Below, piece by piece: positions 17,427-26,514 of a DNA stretch of 50,195 bases (its first letter is position 1; the number at the start of each line of letters is the position of its first letter). The position numbers were made by a program, and so were the translations under genes. The notes beneath the pieces are model-generated. The model ran no database searches. It saw nothing but the letters and a program-made list of their open reading frames with translations, and had not been told where the DNA came from. This stretch comes from an uncultured Collinsella sp. (GTDB lineage: Bacteria > Actinomycetota > Coriobacteriia > Coriobacteriales > Coriobacteriaceae), in contig UQPI01000010.1 of assembly GCA_900542945.1 (NCBI GenBank), positions 1-50,195 of the forward strand. Direction: 5' to 3'.

Positions 17427-18823
17427 CGATCGCGCCTTTGGTGAAGAGCGTCCGACTTTCCACCGTGCTGGGCGGCGACGTGAGGCTCGAGGCGTCAACC
17501 TACCTGCGCGACGGGTACGGCTTCGTACGCCTTGCCAACCAGTGCGACAACCACAAGAGGCTCGGTGACCTTACCGACATTTGGCAGCCGAGCAGACTGA
17601 CGGGGTATACCGTGCCGGAAGGCAAAGGGCTACCCTTCTTTACCGCCGGCCAGGTGTTCGAGGACTTTCCCCGAGTGAGGAAGTGGCTCGCCGCGCCTTT
17701 CGTGCCCCAGGCTGATTCTAGATTCGTCAATCAGGATTGGCTGCTGCTTTCGCGCTCGGGCGTGGTGGGCAACGTTACCGCCGTGTACCCGCATCACCTG
17801 AACAAGGTCATCACGGACGACCTGTTGCGCATCGAGCCGAAGGACCAAGACGAGTACGGCTGGCTCTACGCGTATATGAAGACGGACTTCTTCAAGCAGA
17901 TCGCACGAGCGTCTCAGTACGGTCACATGATCAAGCACATCGAGGTGGCCCACGCCAACGAGTTTCCGGTCATCATGCCCGATGCGGCCACGCGCAAAGC
18001 CATCGGCGACAAAGCTGCCGAGGCTGTGCGCCTGCGCGGCGAGGCCTGGAAGCTGCGGGACGGGGCGTTTAAGCTGTTGGAGAAGGAGGTCGGTATTGCT
18101 TGTGAGGCAGAAAGTCCTGCAGGAACATGCGTGGTGAGTTTATCCAAAGTTATTGACAACAGATCGCGCCTTGATGCTGACAGTTATGCCGGCTCTATAA
18201 GCGCCGTAGACTCATTGGTTGACGTAATGGAGTATGCGCCACTTGCTGAACTTGTAGAGGACGTCGAAGAGCTTCCTCGCTTCAAGCGGTTTTATGGCGA
18301 TTCCAACGTTCCCTTTGTGGGTGTGTCCGAGGTCTTTGACGTTAACACTCAACCGACAAAATTTGTTTACGCCAAGCTCATTAAAAACTGGGAGCGTTAC
18401 ATCCTAAAGCCGGGAACTCTCGTCATGGCATGTTCTGGTCAAAAGTACGGCATCCTAGGACGAGCTCTTTTGCTCACGGAGAATCATGAGGGAATGTTTG
18501 GCAGCAACCATCTGCTGAGAATCTATCCCGACGTTACAAAGATTCGAACTGGCTACCTGCTTGCTTTTCTGAACAGTCCCACCGTTGGCAGGCCGTCGGT
18601 CGTTCGTTGCGCATACGGAACCTCGGTGCCTCAACTTAGCCCTATCGATATCAAAAAAATTCGCGTTCCCCGTCTTGGCGCGGACGTCGAATCTGCCATC
18701 GCCGACCTTATGGACAGGAGCGTGAGCACCTCGGCCAAGGCTGACCAACTTGAGAACGAGGCTACCAAGCTGGCACAGGAGCAGGTCGATATCGCCATCG
18801 AGAAGGTTGTCTCCAACACCTAG
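17423..18823 (+). CDS. restriction-modification specificity subunit (HsdS-like)
   Basis: Subunit of 466 residues that would choose the DNA sequence methylated, and possibly cut, by the fused upstream enzyme. It has two target-recognition regions (about 20-180 and 240-410), each followed by a helical spacer (around 195-225 and 430-460), the usual HsdS plan for a split recognition site. The ATG at 17423 overlaps the upstream stop as ATGA and has GGAGG upstream. From about 18110 the codons look more AT-rich than in the first half, so the second recognition region may have been exchanged by recombination. Confidence 0.85.
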   Translation: MTIAPLVKSVRLSTVLGGDVRLEASTYLRDGYGFVRLANQCDNHKRLGDLTDIWQPSRLTGYTVPEGKGLPFFTAGQVFEDFPRVRKWLAAPFVPQADSRFVNQDWLLLSRSGVVGNVTAVYPHHLNKVITDDLLRIEPKDQDEYGWLYAYMKTDFFKQIARASQYGHMIKHIEVAHANEFPVIMPDAATRKAIGDKAAEAVRLRGEAWKLRDGAFKLLEKEVGIACEAESPAGTCVVSLSKVIDNRSRLDADSYAGSISAVDSLVDVMEYAPLAELVEDVEELPRFKRFYGDSNVPFVGVSEVFDVNTQPTKFVYAKLIKNWERYILKPGTLVMACSGQKYGILGRALLLTENHEGMFGSNHLLRIYPDVTKIRTGYLLAFLNSPTVGRPSVVRCAYGTSVPQLSPIDIKKIRVPRLGADVESAIADLMDRSVSTSAKADQLENEATKLAQEQVDIAIEKVVSNT

Positions 18824-19026
18824 TGAGGTGACCTTTTAACCGCCGTTAAGCCTATAGCCTCAACACAAACAAAATGCAACGCGTATCGTAGTAAGTTGGT
18901 TAACGGCATAGTGTGAGAATTCACACTTGGACATTTGATTAACGCTCGCACCCTGTCGGGTTCGAATCCCAGCACTTTATTGAAAAAAGCACGGCACCGT
19001 GATGGTGCCGTGCTTGTGCTCTTAAC
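18824..19026. other. short gene-free boundary before tRNA-Gly
   Basis: It contains an inverted repeat AGTGTGA/TCACACT (18910-18916, 18921-18927) and the T-arm-like string TCGGGTTCGAATCCC at about 18957-18970. The latter mirrors the element behind tRNA-Lys. The tRNA-Gly terminator completes the stretch. Confidence 0.5.
18983..19014 (-). terminator. tRNA-Gly terminator
   Basis: On the minus strand AAGCACGGCACC pairs perfectly with GGTGCCGTGCTT around a short loop and runs into six T, 13 bases past the tRNA end. It faces the specificity-subunit gene and could also serve it, though the T run is on the minus-strand side. Confidence 0.85.
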
Positions 19027-19101
19027 TGGAGCGGGCAACGGGACTCGAACCCGCGAGTGTCAGCTTGGGAAGCTGATGCCTTACCACTTGGCGATGCCCG
19101 C
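19027..19101 (-). tRNA. tRNA-Gly(CCC)
   Basis: The minus strand gives GCGGGCA at the 5' end, pairing with TGCCCGC before the discriminator and encoded CCA. The anticodon loop TTCCCAA is closed by TCAGC/GCTGA (anticodon CCC). The T-arm is GCGGGTTCGAGTCCCGT. Its 3' end is repeated at 12790-12803. Confidence 0.93.
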
Positions 19102-19114
19102 TTGTGTGTTGGCT

Positions 19115-19144
19115 AGTATAACGCGGTTTTCTTGTTCGATACAA
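19115..19144 (-). promoter_or_regulatory. promoter of tRNA-Gly
   Basis: The minus strand has TTGTAT (19139-19144), an 18-base spacer and TATACT (19115-19120), placed 13 bases before the tRNA. Confidence 0.6.
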
Positions 19145-19398
19145 GGGTGGTGATGCTTGTTTTAACTGTGGAGATTCGTTTGAAAATCGCGTCAATTGTG
19201 GAGATGAGGACCTTTGACCTCCTGTTCTCCCTATCTTCTACCTGCGCTTTTGCTTGATTGTTGTATTTGAGCTCAATTTGTCAGGAATTGGGCAAGCTTT
19301 TGGTCAGGCTCCGGTACTTACCCGCATGAACCTCGGGGGTAGCCTCATCCTACGCGTCGCAGCCTCCCCGTGCGGCGCACGAGGGATAAGGAGCAGCC

Positions 19399-22300
19399 AT
19401 GTCCAACGCACCCACGCACTCTGTCCACAGCGCAATCACAACAGGTCCGCTGCTCCTGCTCCTCTTCCTGCTTTTCGGCTGCCTGGCACCGGGAGCCGCA
19501 TTTGCCGTCGATGGCTACGACCAGCTCGGCTTCCGCACTATTAGCGATGATTGTGGGCCCTTCTTCATCGGCAAGTATGAAGCTCAAGACGCCTCGATTG
19601 CCTACTGCATGAACCAGGAGCGCCCCGGCCCCACCAAGCCGGGCGGCCCATGGCTCAACTTTGATCAAGGCTGGGTGTGGCTCGACGACGAGTTCGCGGC
19701 AATCGTTTGTCACGGATATCCTACCGCCACGTCGTTTGGCGGTTACCATCTTTCACCAGATCGCGCCCGCGCCGCCACCCAGCTTGCCGTATGGATGCTC
19801 AACGGCACTACCCATGTCGACGGCACCTACTCCTACACGACCGCTCAGGGCAAAACCAAGAGTGGACACTTTACCGCCGACAATGAAGTCGTGGCGGCTG
19901 CGCGATGGCTCCACGACAGCGCAAAATCAGGAAGCATCAAAGCCGCTCCGCACCGCGCGCGGCGCTATCTAGGAGCCGTATCGGGCGGCAGCAAACGTCA
20001 AGACATGCTCTATGTACTGCCGGCGGTCTCTGTTTCCTTCCAAAAGCAGTCTGCAAACGCTGCCATTACCAGCGGAAACAATACTTATCAGTTTGACGGG
20101 GCAACATTCGATGTTTTTGAGAGCGCCAGCGGCGCGCGTGTCGGCACCATCCAGATGGACAGCAACGGTCGAGCGCAGGCAGCACTTCTGCCCAATACGG
20201 CATACTACCTAGTTGAAACGAAGGCGCCGGCCGGCTATGTCCGCCGTCGTGATCGCATCGCCTTTACCACGGGGAATGACGGTGGACAGGTCGCCATTGA
20301 AGAACAGCCCGGCACCATCAACCTGTGTATCGTAAAACTCGATGCCGCGACGGATGCCGGACCCCAGGCTGGAGCTTCACTTGCGGGAGCAGAGTTCACG
20401 TGCGTGTCGCAATCCACCCCCGGATGGGCGCAAACCCTCACAACCGATGAAAGCGGTCGAGCTACCCTCACCGATGTCCCCCTAGGAACCTTTACCATCT
20501 ATGAGTCAAAAGCCCCCGAGGGCTACCTGCCAGCCAACGACAGCTGGTCCTATACCGTTGGAGCCGACCAGCTCGGTGATTCAGGCGTGGTCGAGATCGA
20601 ATCTCGCGTTTCCGATATCCCCATTGCGTTTGACCTTGAGATTTCCAAATTCAAGGACTACGGCAATAGCGATCAATCCGGCCTGGAGCAGCCGGCAGGA
20701 GGTGTTGTCTTTGAGGTTGTCAGCAACAGCTCTCAGCAGGTTGTTGGCACACTGACCACAAACATCTATGGCTTTGCCTCCACCAAAGATCAGTCAGAAG
20801 CATGGTTCGGCGCAGGCAAGCGACCCGCCGGTGTCCACGGAGCCATCCCATACGACCGCGCCGGCTACACCGTTCGCGAGGTTCCGGAAACCGTCCCCGA
20901 GGGTTTTAAACGTGCAGGGGAATGGACCGTCGGGGCCAATCAGATTTCCGACGGCGCCGAGCTTCAATATATCGTGGACAACCACGCTCTGTCGACGCAT
21001 CTCCAGATTGTAAAACGCGATGCCCAAACAGGCGCTTCTGTTCCGCTAGCCGGATTCACCTTCCAACTCCTCGACAGCAATCACAAACCTGTCTCACAAA
21101 CTTGCTGGCATCCAGCACATAACGTAATGGACACCTTTACGACTGACGCGACCGGGACCGTCACACTGCCCGAATCGCTCGTGCCGGGCACCTATTATGT
21201 ACGCGAAACCTCGGCCAAAGAGCCCTATCTTGTCGGCAAAGAGATCGAGGTAAACATACCCGCCGACATGAACCTAACGCCCGTTGCAATCGCCTCGTAT
21301 TATGACCACGCCGCGACCGGAAACATCAGGATCGTTAAAACCGATGTCGTAGACGGCAGCAGCCTCGCGGGCGCCATCTTTGAGATCCGTGCCTCGGGTG
21401 ATATCGTGCGCCCCGACGGTAGCATTGCCGCGCTCGACGGTGAGACTGTCGCTACCGTCACAACGGATGAAACTGGAGAAGCACGCGCGGACGACCTCCC
21501 GCTGGGATCTGGCACCGCACGCTACGAGGTTGTCGAGACTCAAGCGCCGGCAGGCTTCTTACTCGACCGGACGCCCCATATCGTAGACCTCGCTTATGCC
21601 GACCAGAAAACACCCGTTGTAGAAGCACGGCTTAACGTATCCGACAATTACACCAAGGTTGATATCTCCAAGGTCGATGCAAGCGGAGAGCAGGAAGTGA
21701 AAGGCGCACAACTCACCTTATATGGTCCCGATAAAACCGAAATAGACTCCTGGACCTCATCCGACAAGCCGCACCGCGTCGAACATCTTGCACCCGGCAC
21801 CTACTCGTTGCGCGAAATGATGTCTCCGCGGACCTATGACCTTGCCGAGGAGATAACGTTTGAAATAAAGGATACGGGAGAAGTCCAATCCGTCGCGATG
21901 AAGGATGCGCCCATCGAGATCAAAGGACAGGTCGACAAGCGTCAGGAGCTTGTCCAACCTATCGGGAAGGGTCTGCTGGCCAACGGCGATGGTAAAAATC
22001 GCGCCGCAACGCAAACCAATACGGACGGTCTTTTCTCCTATACCATCGACGCTCGAAACGATTCAGCTACCTGGGTTGATGAGTTCACCATTACCGATGA
22101 TCTTGAGTGTGCCGAGGACGATACGGCGAGATTCGTCTCAATCGAAACCCCCGTCGCCATCGGCGACCTCAACGGTCTGTGCAACGTGTGGTATCGCACG
22201 ACGCCGTTGGACTCGACAGACGTCGATGAGCCGGCAAACGCGACGCTTGACGATGGGCACGAAAATCCTTGGCTTGAGTCCGACGAAGTAAAAGAGAGTC

Positions 22301-22830
22301 TGGGTGAAGATTGCCGCCTCGTCGATTACGACGGCTGGCACCTCTGGAAGGCGGATGTCTCGACCACGGAATCCGCCACACTCGAGGCGAAAGAACTCGA
22401 CCTTGCATCCAATACCGTCGTGACGGGCATTCGCATTGAATACGGTGCGGTAGCCGCCGACTTTACGACTCGAAGCGATACGGATTCTTGGACCCGCGAT
22501 GATCTCAAAGATGAGCACGACGACCTTGACGATGCCAAAGCAATCCTTGGCACAGATGCTCGGGGCGCAGTCGTGCACATGCAGGCAACGTCGGCTTACA
22601 CACCCCAAACTGCACTCACCAACAGCGCACGCGTCGATCTTTGCCGCAACGGCGGCGGCGATAAACTTGAGTCACATGACGAGGACAGTGTCATTCAACG
22701 CTGTACCCTACCGCAGGACCTACCGGCAACAGGATCAGCTCCCATCGCCGCTTGCATCACCGCGCTCCTGACCTCGGGTGCCGCAGCCCTATGGTTCGCT
22801 CGCCTTAGGTCAATCCCAAAGAAGCGCTAG
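19399..22830 (+). CDS. LPxTG-anchored thioester/SpaA-type surface adhesin
   Basis: Cell-wall surface protein of 1143 residues. A signal peptide (about 1-36) is followed by a Cys-Gln thioester-domain pattern: Cys70 in AYCMN and Gln128 in TQLAVW. Such domains can bond covalently to host proteins. From about 205 to 840 there are roughly six SpaA/prealbumin-like repeats with motifs such as VKTD, TTDETG and ETQAPAGF, which usually form internal isopeptide bonds. A different domain follows (about 840-1095), then the sorting signal LPATG (1108-1112), a hydrophobic helix and a basic tail. No sortase or pilin gene is adjacent. The ATG has AAGGAG upstream. Binding partners cannot be predicted. Confidence 0.9.
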   Translation: MSNAPTHSVHSAITTGPLLLLLFLLFGCLAPGAAFAVDGYDQLGFRTISDDCGPFFIGKYEAQDASIAYCMNQERPGPTKPGGPWLNFDQGWVWLDDEFAAIVCHGYPTATSFGGYHLSPDRARAATQLAVWMLNGTTHVDGTYSYTTAQGKTKSGHFTADNEVVAAARWLHDSAKSGSIKAAPHRARRYLGAVSGGSKRQDMLYVLPAVSVSFQKQSANAAITSGNNTYQFDGATFDVFESASGARVGTIQMDSNGRAQAALLPNTAYYLVETKAPAGYVRRRDRIAFTTGNDGGQVAIEEQPGTINLCIVKLDAATDAGPQAGASLAGAEFTCVSQSTPGWAQTLTTDESGRATLTDVPLGTFTIYESKAPEGYLPANDSWSYTVGADQLGDSGVVEIESRVSDIPIAFDLEISKFKDYGNSDQSGLEQPAGGVVFEVVSNSSQQVVGTLTTNIYGFASTKDQSEAWFGAGKRPAGVHGAIPYDRAGYTVREVPETVPEGFKRAGEWTVGANQISDGAELQYIVDNHALSTHLQIVKRDAQTGASVPLAGFTFQLLDSNHKPVSQTCWHPAHNVMDTFTTDATGTVTLPESLVPGTYYVRETSAKEPYLVGKEIEVNIPADMNLTPVAIASYYDHAATGNIRIVKTDVVDGSSLAGAIFEIRASGDIVRPDGSIAALDGETVATVTTDETGEARADDLPLGSGTARYEVVETQAPAGFLLDRTPHIVDLAYADQKTPVVEARLNVSDNYTKVDISKVDASGEQEVKGAQLTLYGPDKTEIDSWTSSDKPHRVEHLAPGTYSLREMMSPRTYDLAEEITFEIKDTGEVQSVAMKDAPIEIKGQVDKRQELVQPIGKGLLANGDGKNRAATQTNTDGLFSYTIDARNDSATWVDEFTITDDLECAEDDTARFVSIETPVAIGDLNGLCNVWYRTTPLDSTDVDEPANATLDDGHENPWLESDEVKESLGEDCRLVDYDGWHLWKADVSTTESATLEAKELDLASNTVVTGIRIEYGAVAADFTTRSDTDSWTRDDLKDEHDDLDDAKAILGTDARGAVVHMQATSAYTPQTALTNSARVDLCRNGGGDKLESHDEDSVIQRCTLPQDLPATGSAPIAACITALLTSGAAALWFARLRSIPKKR

Positions 22831-22837
22831 CGCGATG

Positions 22838-22876
22838 AAAAAGCGGGCGAGCCAGTCCCCCGGCTCACCCGCTTTC
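22838..22876. terminator. bidirectional terminator
   Basis: AAAGCGGGcGAGCC pairs with GGCTCaCCCGCTTT. The minus-strand side has a five-T tail, serving the small membrane-protein gene. The plus side can end the adhesin transcript. Confidence 0.75.
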
Positions 22877-22896
22877 AATCATTTAAATCGCCGCAT

Positions 22897-23115
22897 CTAC
22901 TCTGCAGACGAAGATCCACCATCAACGATTGCTTGCTCGGACTCAGGAATCCCATCGGCACCCGTGCTCTGTTCTTGCTCCACCTCTTCGCTGATTGCGG
23001 AGGCGGGGGTCGAGCCCTTCGCACCCACGATGTAGGCAGCCCCAAATCCTAACGCAATGGCAATCAAGGTCAAAATCACGTAGACAGGCCAATGGCGCTT
23101 AATATACGAAAACAC
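22897..23115 (-). CDS. small single-helix membrane protein
   Basis: Protein of 72 residues: a short basic N-terminus (MFSYIKRHW), one membrane helix (about 10-31) and an acidic, Ser/Glu-rich tail probably outside the membrane. It follows the M28-like gene by 21 bases on the same strand and precedes a terminator, so the two likely share a transcript. No family is recognised. Confidence 0.65.
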   Translation of the reverse strand: MFSYIKRHWPVYVILTLIAIALGFGAAYIVGAKGSTPASAISEEVEQEQSTGADGIPESEQAIVDGGSSSAE

Positions 23116-23136
23116 GTTGACTCCTTAGAGCTCCGT

Positions 23137-26100
23137 CTACGAACGGCGGATAACCTCGGTCACGACCTCGGATACCGTGGCAATGTTCGTCGGGTTGACA
23201 TTGTGGGGCAGGTCGTCCTCGGTACGAGCACAAGCCAGGCGCGTGCCGTCCACGCCGGCGATGGTGAGGGCTCGGCGGCTCGCCTCGAGCGCGGCATAGG
23301 CATCGGTCTTGGCATAGGGCATCTCGAGCGCGCCACAATCGACATGGAACGACTTGCACACCTTGCTGACCAGGTTCATGATGCGGCGATCGCCCTTGAG
23401 CAGCTGCTGTTCGCCCTCAACCGTCACCACCGAAAGCCTACCGGCGCCGACGGATTCAAGATTGATGAAGAATACGCCGCGGAGCTTATCGCGATGCGAA
23501 GCCAAGAAGGCCTTCATACCGGCGCCATCACAATCCGAGGCGCCCGTTGCCACAAACCAGATATCGTGACCGAGCAGCTCATCGTCACCCATAGAGGCGA
23601 CAGCCGAGAGCATATCTTCGGAAGAAGCGCCGTCGGAAGACGTAGCGCCGCCCTTCCAGCCATCGTTATCGTCCTCGAAATTATCCCACGAACCGATGCC
23701 GCGACCGGACTTCTTGGCATCGTAATCGTCTTCGACGCCCAGCCAGTCACTCATGCTGTCCTGTTCGTTTTTCTTTTTACGACCGAACAGGCCGCCCAGG
23801 CCGCGCTTGCGAGACTTGGGTGCCGCAGGGGCGGGACCCGAAATGGTCTCGATCGGCTGTGCGCCCGACGCAACGGGCATAGGAGGCGCAACGGGTGCCG
23901 ATGTGGGTTCGGGACCCTGGGCGGTAGCAAAGGGGTCGTTGACCTGTGCGGAGGGATCGGGAAGGTCGAACAGCGACGTGCGAGACGCAACGTTTGTCTG
24001 CTTCATCGACGGCAGCGACGGATCGGGGACCGAAGCCAGCGGAGACGAGGAGGGTGCAGGCGACGGTGCCGACGCCGGATCGGGAACATTCATCTGCGGA
24101 CGCGGCGATGCTTGGGAGGAAATCTGGGCCATAAGGGAATCGACCGTTTCGTCCTGGGTGGGAGCGACATTGGCAACCGTGGCACCGGAACCACTCGGGG
24201 TCGGCATGGTGAAAATCTGCGTGGAGTAAGGCCTCGACTCATCCGTCTCGGGAGTCTCGGAAACCGCAGGCACTTCCTCCTGCTCGACCTCGGTTGAATC
24301 ACCTTGATCGGCTGCCGCGTATTGCTCTTCGTCAGAGTTGGCCTCGACGGACTCGTCCTTGGCAGCATCAATGGGCTCGTCATCGTCTACCGCGTCGCCC
24401 TGCTCATCGGAAACAGGAAGGGGCTCGGCAATCGCGGTGCCTTGCTTTTCAAACGTTATCGTGGAATCGAACTGCGCGGCATCAAACGACATGGTGCTAT
24501 CGACATGTTGCTGAGCCTCGAAAGACGTCGTCGCCTCAGCAACATCCGCGGACGCCGGTTGCTGGGACTCAAAGGACGTCGTAGCTTCGGCAGCGTCGAC
24601 GGGCACGGACTGCATAGCCTCGTTCTGCTCGAACTCTTGCGCCGCGCGCTCACGTGCCGCCTCGGCTGCCTGCTGCTGAGCGATAGCCTCCTGCTCGGCA
24701 GCCTCGCGTGCGGCAGCGCGCTTCTCCTCGAAATCGTCGACAAATTTCTTGCCCTTTGCAAGCGCACCCTTAAAGAAGTTGGAAGCACTGGTGCCAATCG
24801 AAGAGAACGCGGATGCAATATCGGCATGGGGCGTTGCCGCGGGAATCTCGGCCGAGAAATCAGTATCGCTCTCGTAAGACACGCGCCTCGGCTGTTCAAC
24901 GTAATCGTCGTCAGACTCGTCCGCAACGTCTTGCGCCGGCGCGGCGGGGGCCAAAATGTCCAGTCCTGCCGCGGGATCGATCGCGGACACCGCCTCAAGC
25001 TCGGCAACGGCAGCGGTAACCGCGGCAGACTCATCATCCACGGTGACGGCGGGCGCAGGTGCAGTCACGACGGGGGCAGGCTCGGGCTCAAACGTCGGCT
25101 CCTCGCCCTCCTCGTAATCGAGCGTGCAGGACTCGGGAAGCATCCCGAGCGCACGGATGGCATCCGAACCAAAGCGGATGTTGCCGGCGGCATTGCGATA
25201 GAGCTTGGGCTCGGGCTCGGCCACGACAGGCTCCTCCGCCGGCTCGGCAGCGGAAACCTCGTCATTGAACTCTTCGGCCTGGACAGCCTGATTCTGATCC
25301 TCGGGCACAATGGCGCCAATCAGCGTCTCGTCGGCAGACGCACCCTCAAAGCCCTCGATCTGCTCGTCGAAATCCTCACCCTGTTCGGGCTCGGTCTGAG
25401 CGTCGGGAGCAATCGGCTGACCGAACTCGTCCTCGGCGTAGGTAGGCTCTTCATACTCGATGGTGTTGCCGTAGTCGTTTTGCTGTTGGGCCGCGGCATA
25501 CTCCGCTGCTGCGCGCGCCATCTCCTCGGCACGACGCTTCTGCTCCCCAAAATAGGTATCGAACGGAACATCGTCGGGAAACTCGTTTTCGCCCTGGAAG
25601 GGAGCAACGTTGTCCATAACGCCGAGCATAGCGGCGACAGAAGACTTGTTGCACACTGCGCCGGACGTATAGGGAAGCACAAAACGGTTAGAAATGATGT
25701 TTGCCGCGTTGGCGAGCGCAACGAGGGAAGCGAGGATCGCGACAATCCACAGCAGAACCTTGAGCGCGCCGGGGAGCGGCAGGATACGCAAGATGGCAAC
25801 GGCAGCAGGGGCAACCGTGGCAACGGGCAACAGCTTGGCGATGAGCGCACGATACGAAGCATAGGGCTCGCGGGCGAGCAGCTCAGCACGGGGAGAGTCG
25901 TAGTGTGCGACAACGACCACCGGGCGGTTGCGCGGAGACGCGAGCGGGCCCGAGGCCTTGTGGTAGGCGATGACATTTTGGCTCACGCCCGTCTTGCCCA
26001 GGCGCGAAACCACGGGATGGCCCGTGCGCTCGAGCACGTAAAGAACGGCACCGACAATGGCCAGCAAGGTGCCGACCAAGCCGATGCCGCCGCCGATGCC

Positions 26101-26316
26101 CATCAGCAGGGCGCCGGCAAACGCAAGAATACCGGTAACGGCAAATGCCAACCTGCTGGGCGCCGGGGCATTGAACTCCTGAACCTCGGGATCAAAGCCG
26201 TGGTTGCGGAAGATCTGAGCGATATCCTCGGCAGCCAAGCGCTCTTCTTCGCTGCATGCCGGCGTGATGCCGGTGTTCTGCAGCAGGTGGTTAATATAGT
26301 TCTGGGTGTTCGCCAT
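23137..26316 (-). CDS. M28-like peptidase-fold membrane protein with a giant disordered insert
   Basis: Protein of 1059 residues. The ends match an M28-type metallopeptidase: VVVAHYDSP (His138, Asp140), GAVCNKSSVAAML (217-231), then at the C-terminus FVATGASD, INLESVG (Glu954), KTDAYAAL and LPHNVN (His1038). Four hydrophobic helices lie at about 56-94 and 160-208. Between about 240 and 898 is a low-complexity stretch rich in Ala, Glu, Asp, Ser, Pro and Gln. Where active M28 enzymes have the bridging Asp and the Glu-Glu pair, this protein has Cys222 and Ser927-Asp928, so activity is doubtful. The start at 26316 has GGAG upstream; a TATACT box lies at 26385-26390 on the minus strand. Confidence 0.8.
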   Translation of the reverse strand: MANTQNYINHLLQNTGITPACSEEERLAAEDIAQIFRNHGFDPEVQEFNAPAPSRLAFAVTGILAFAGALLMGIGGGIGLVGTLLAIVGAVLYVLERTGHPVVSRLGKTGVSQNVIAYHKASGPLASPRNRPVVVVAHYDSPRAELLAREPYASYRALIAKLLPVATVAPAAVAILRILPLPGALKVLLWIVAILASLVALANAANIISNRFVLPYTSGAVCNKSSVAAMLGVMDNVAPFQGENEFPDDVPFDTYFGEQKRRAEEMARAAAEYAAAQQQNDYGNTIEYEEPTYAEDEFGQPIAPDAQTEPEQGEDFDEQIEGFEGASADETLIGAIVPEDQNQAVQAEEFNDEVSAAEPAEEPVVAEPEPKLYRNAAGNIRFGSDAIRALGMLPESCTLDYEEGEEPTFEPEPAPVVTAPAPAVTVDDESAAVTAAVAELEAVSAIDPAAGLDILAPAAPAQDVADESDDDYVEQPRRVSYESDTDFSAEIPAATPHADIASAFSSIGTSASNFFKGALAKGKKFVDDFEEKRAAAREAAEQEAIAQQQAAEAARERAAQEFEQNEAMQSVPVDAAEATTSFESQQPASADVAEATTSFEAQQHVDSTMSFDAAQFDSTITFEKQGTAIAEPLPVSDEQGDAVDDDEPIDAAKDESVEANSDEEQYAAADQGDSTEVEQEEVPAVSETPETDESRPYSTQIFTMPTPSGSGATVANVAPTQDETVDSLMAQISSQASPRPQMNVPDPASAPSPAPSSSPLASVPDPSLPSMKQTNVASRTSLFDLPDPSAQVNDPFATAQGPEPTSAPVAPPMPVASGAQPIETISGPAPAAPKSRKRGLGGLFGRKKKNEQDSMSDWLGVEDDYDAKKSGRGIGSWDNFEDDNDGWKGGATSSDGASSEDMLSAVASMGDDELLGHDIWFVATGASDCDGAGMKAFLASHRDKLRGVFFINLESVGAGRLSVVTVEGEQQLLKGDRRIMNLVSKVCKSFHVDCGALEMPYAKTDAYAALEASRRALTIAGVDGTRLACARTEDDLPHNVNPTNIATVSEVVTEVIRRS

Positions 26317-26514
26317 GTGCGCTCCACATCCATAATCCGACAAATAGGCCCAATGCATGCACATTAGAACCGTACATAGTCGAAAGTATACCCCGAGCGA
26401 GCGCAAACGACCGAATTCGGGCCATCTTAACGCCCCGAGCGGACAAGGATATAGCCTAATCTCCATATCGGACTAAAATCATGGCAGCAAACCACCTTCT
26501 CATGCGAGGACTCT

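Noticed and set aside
15447..18823. broken type I restriction system lacking HsdR
   Set aside because: The nuclease motif is already present at the N-terminus of the methyltransferase, so the pair can be complete in itself.
18935..19153. possible additional tRNA at the T-arm-like string
   Set aside because: Only a T-arm-like palindrome is present; no anticodon or acceptor arm can be folded around it.
24304..26367. 687-codon open frame on the plus strand
   Set aside because: It lies antisense to the M28-like gene; its Arg/Gly/Leu-rich content and lack of a ribosome-binding site fit a GC-driven shadow of that gene.
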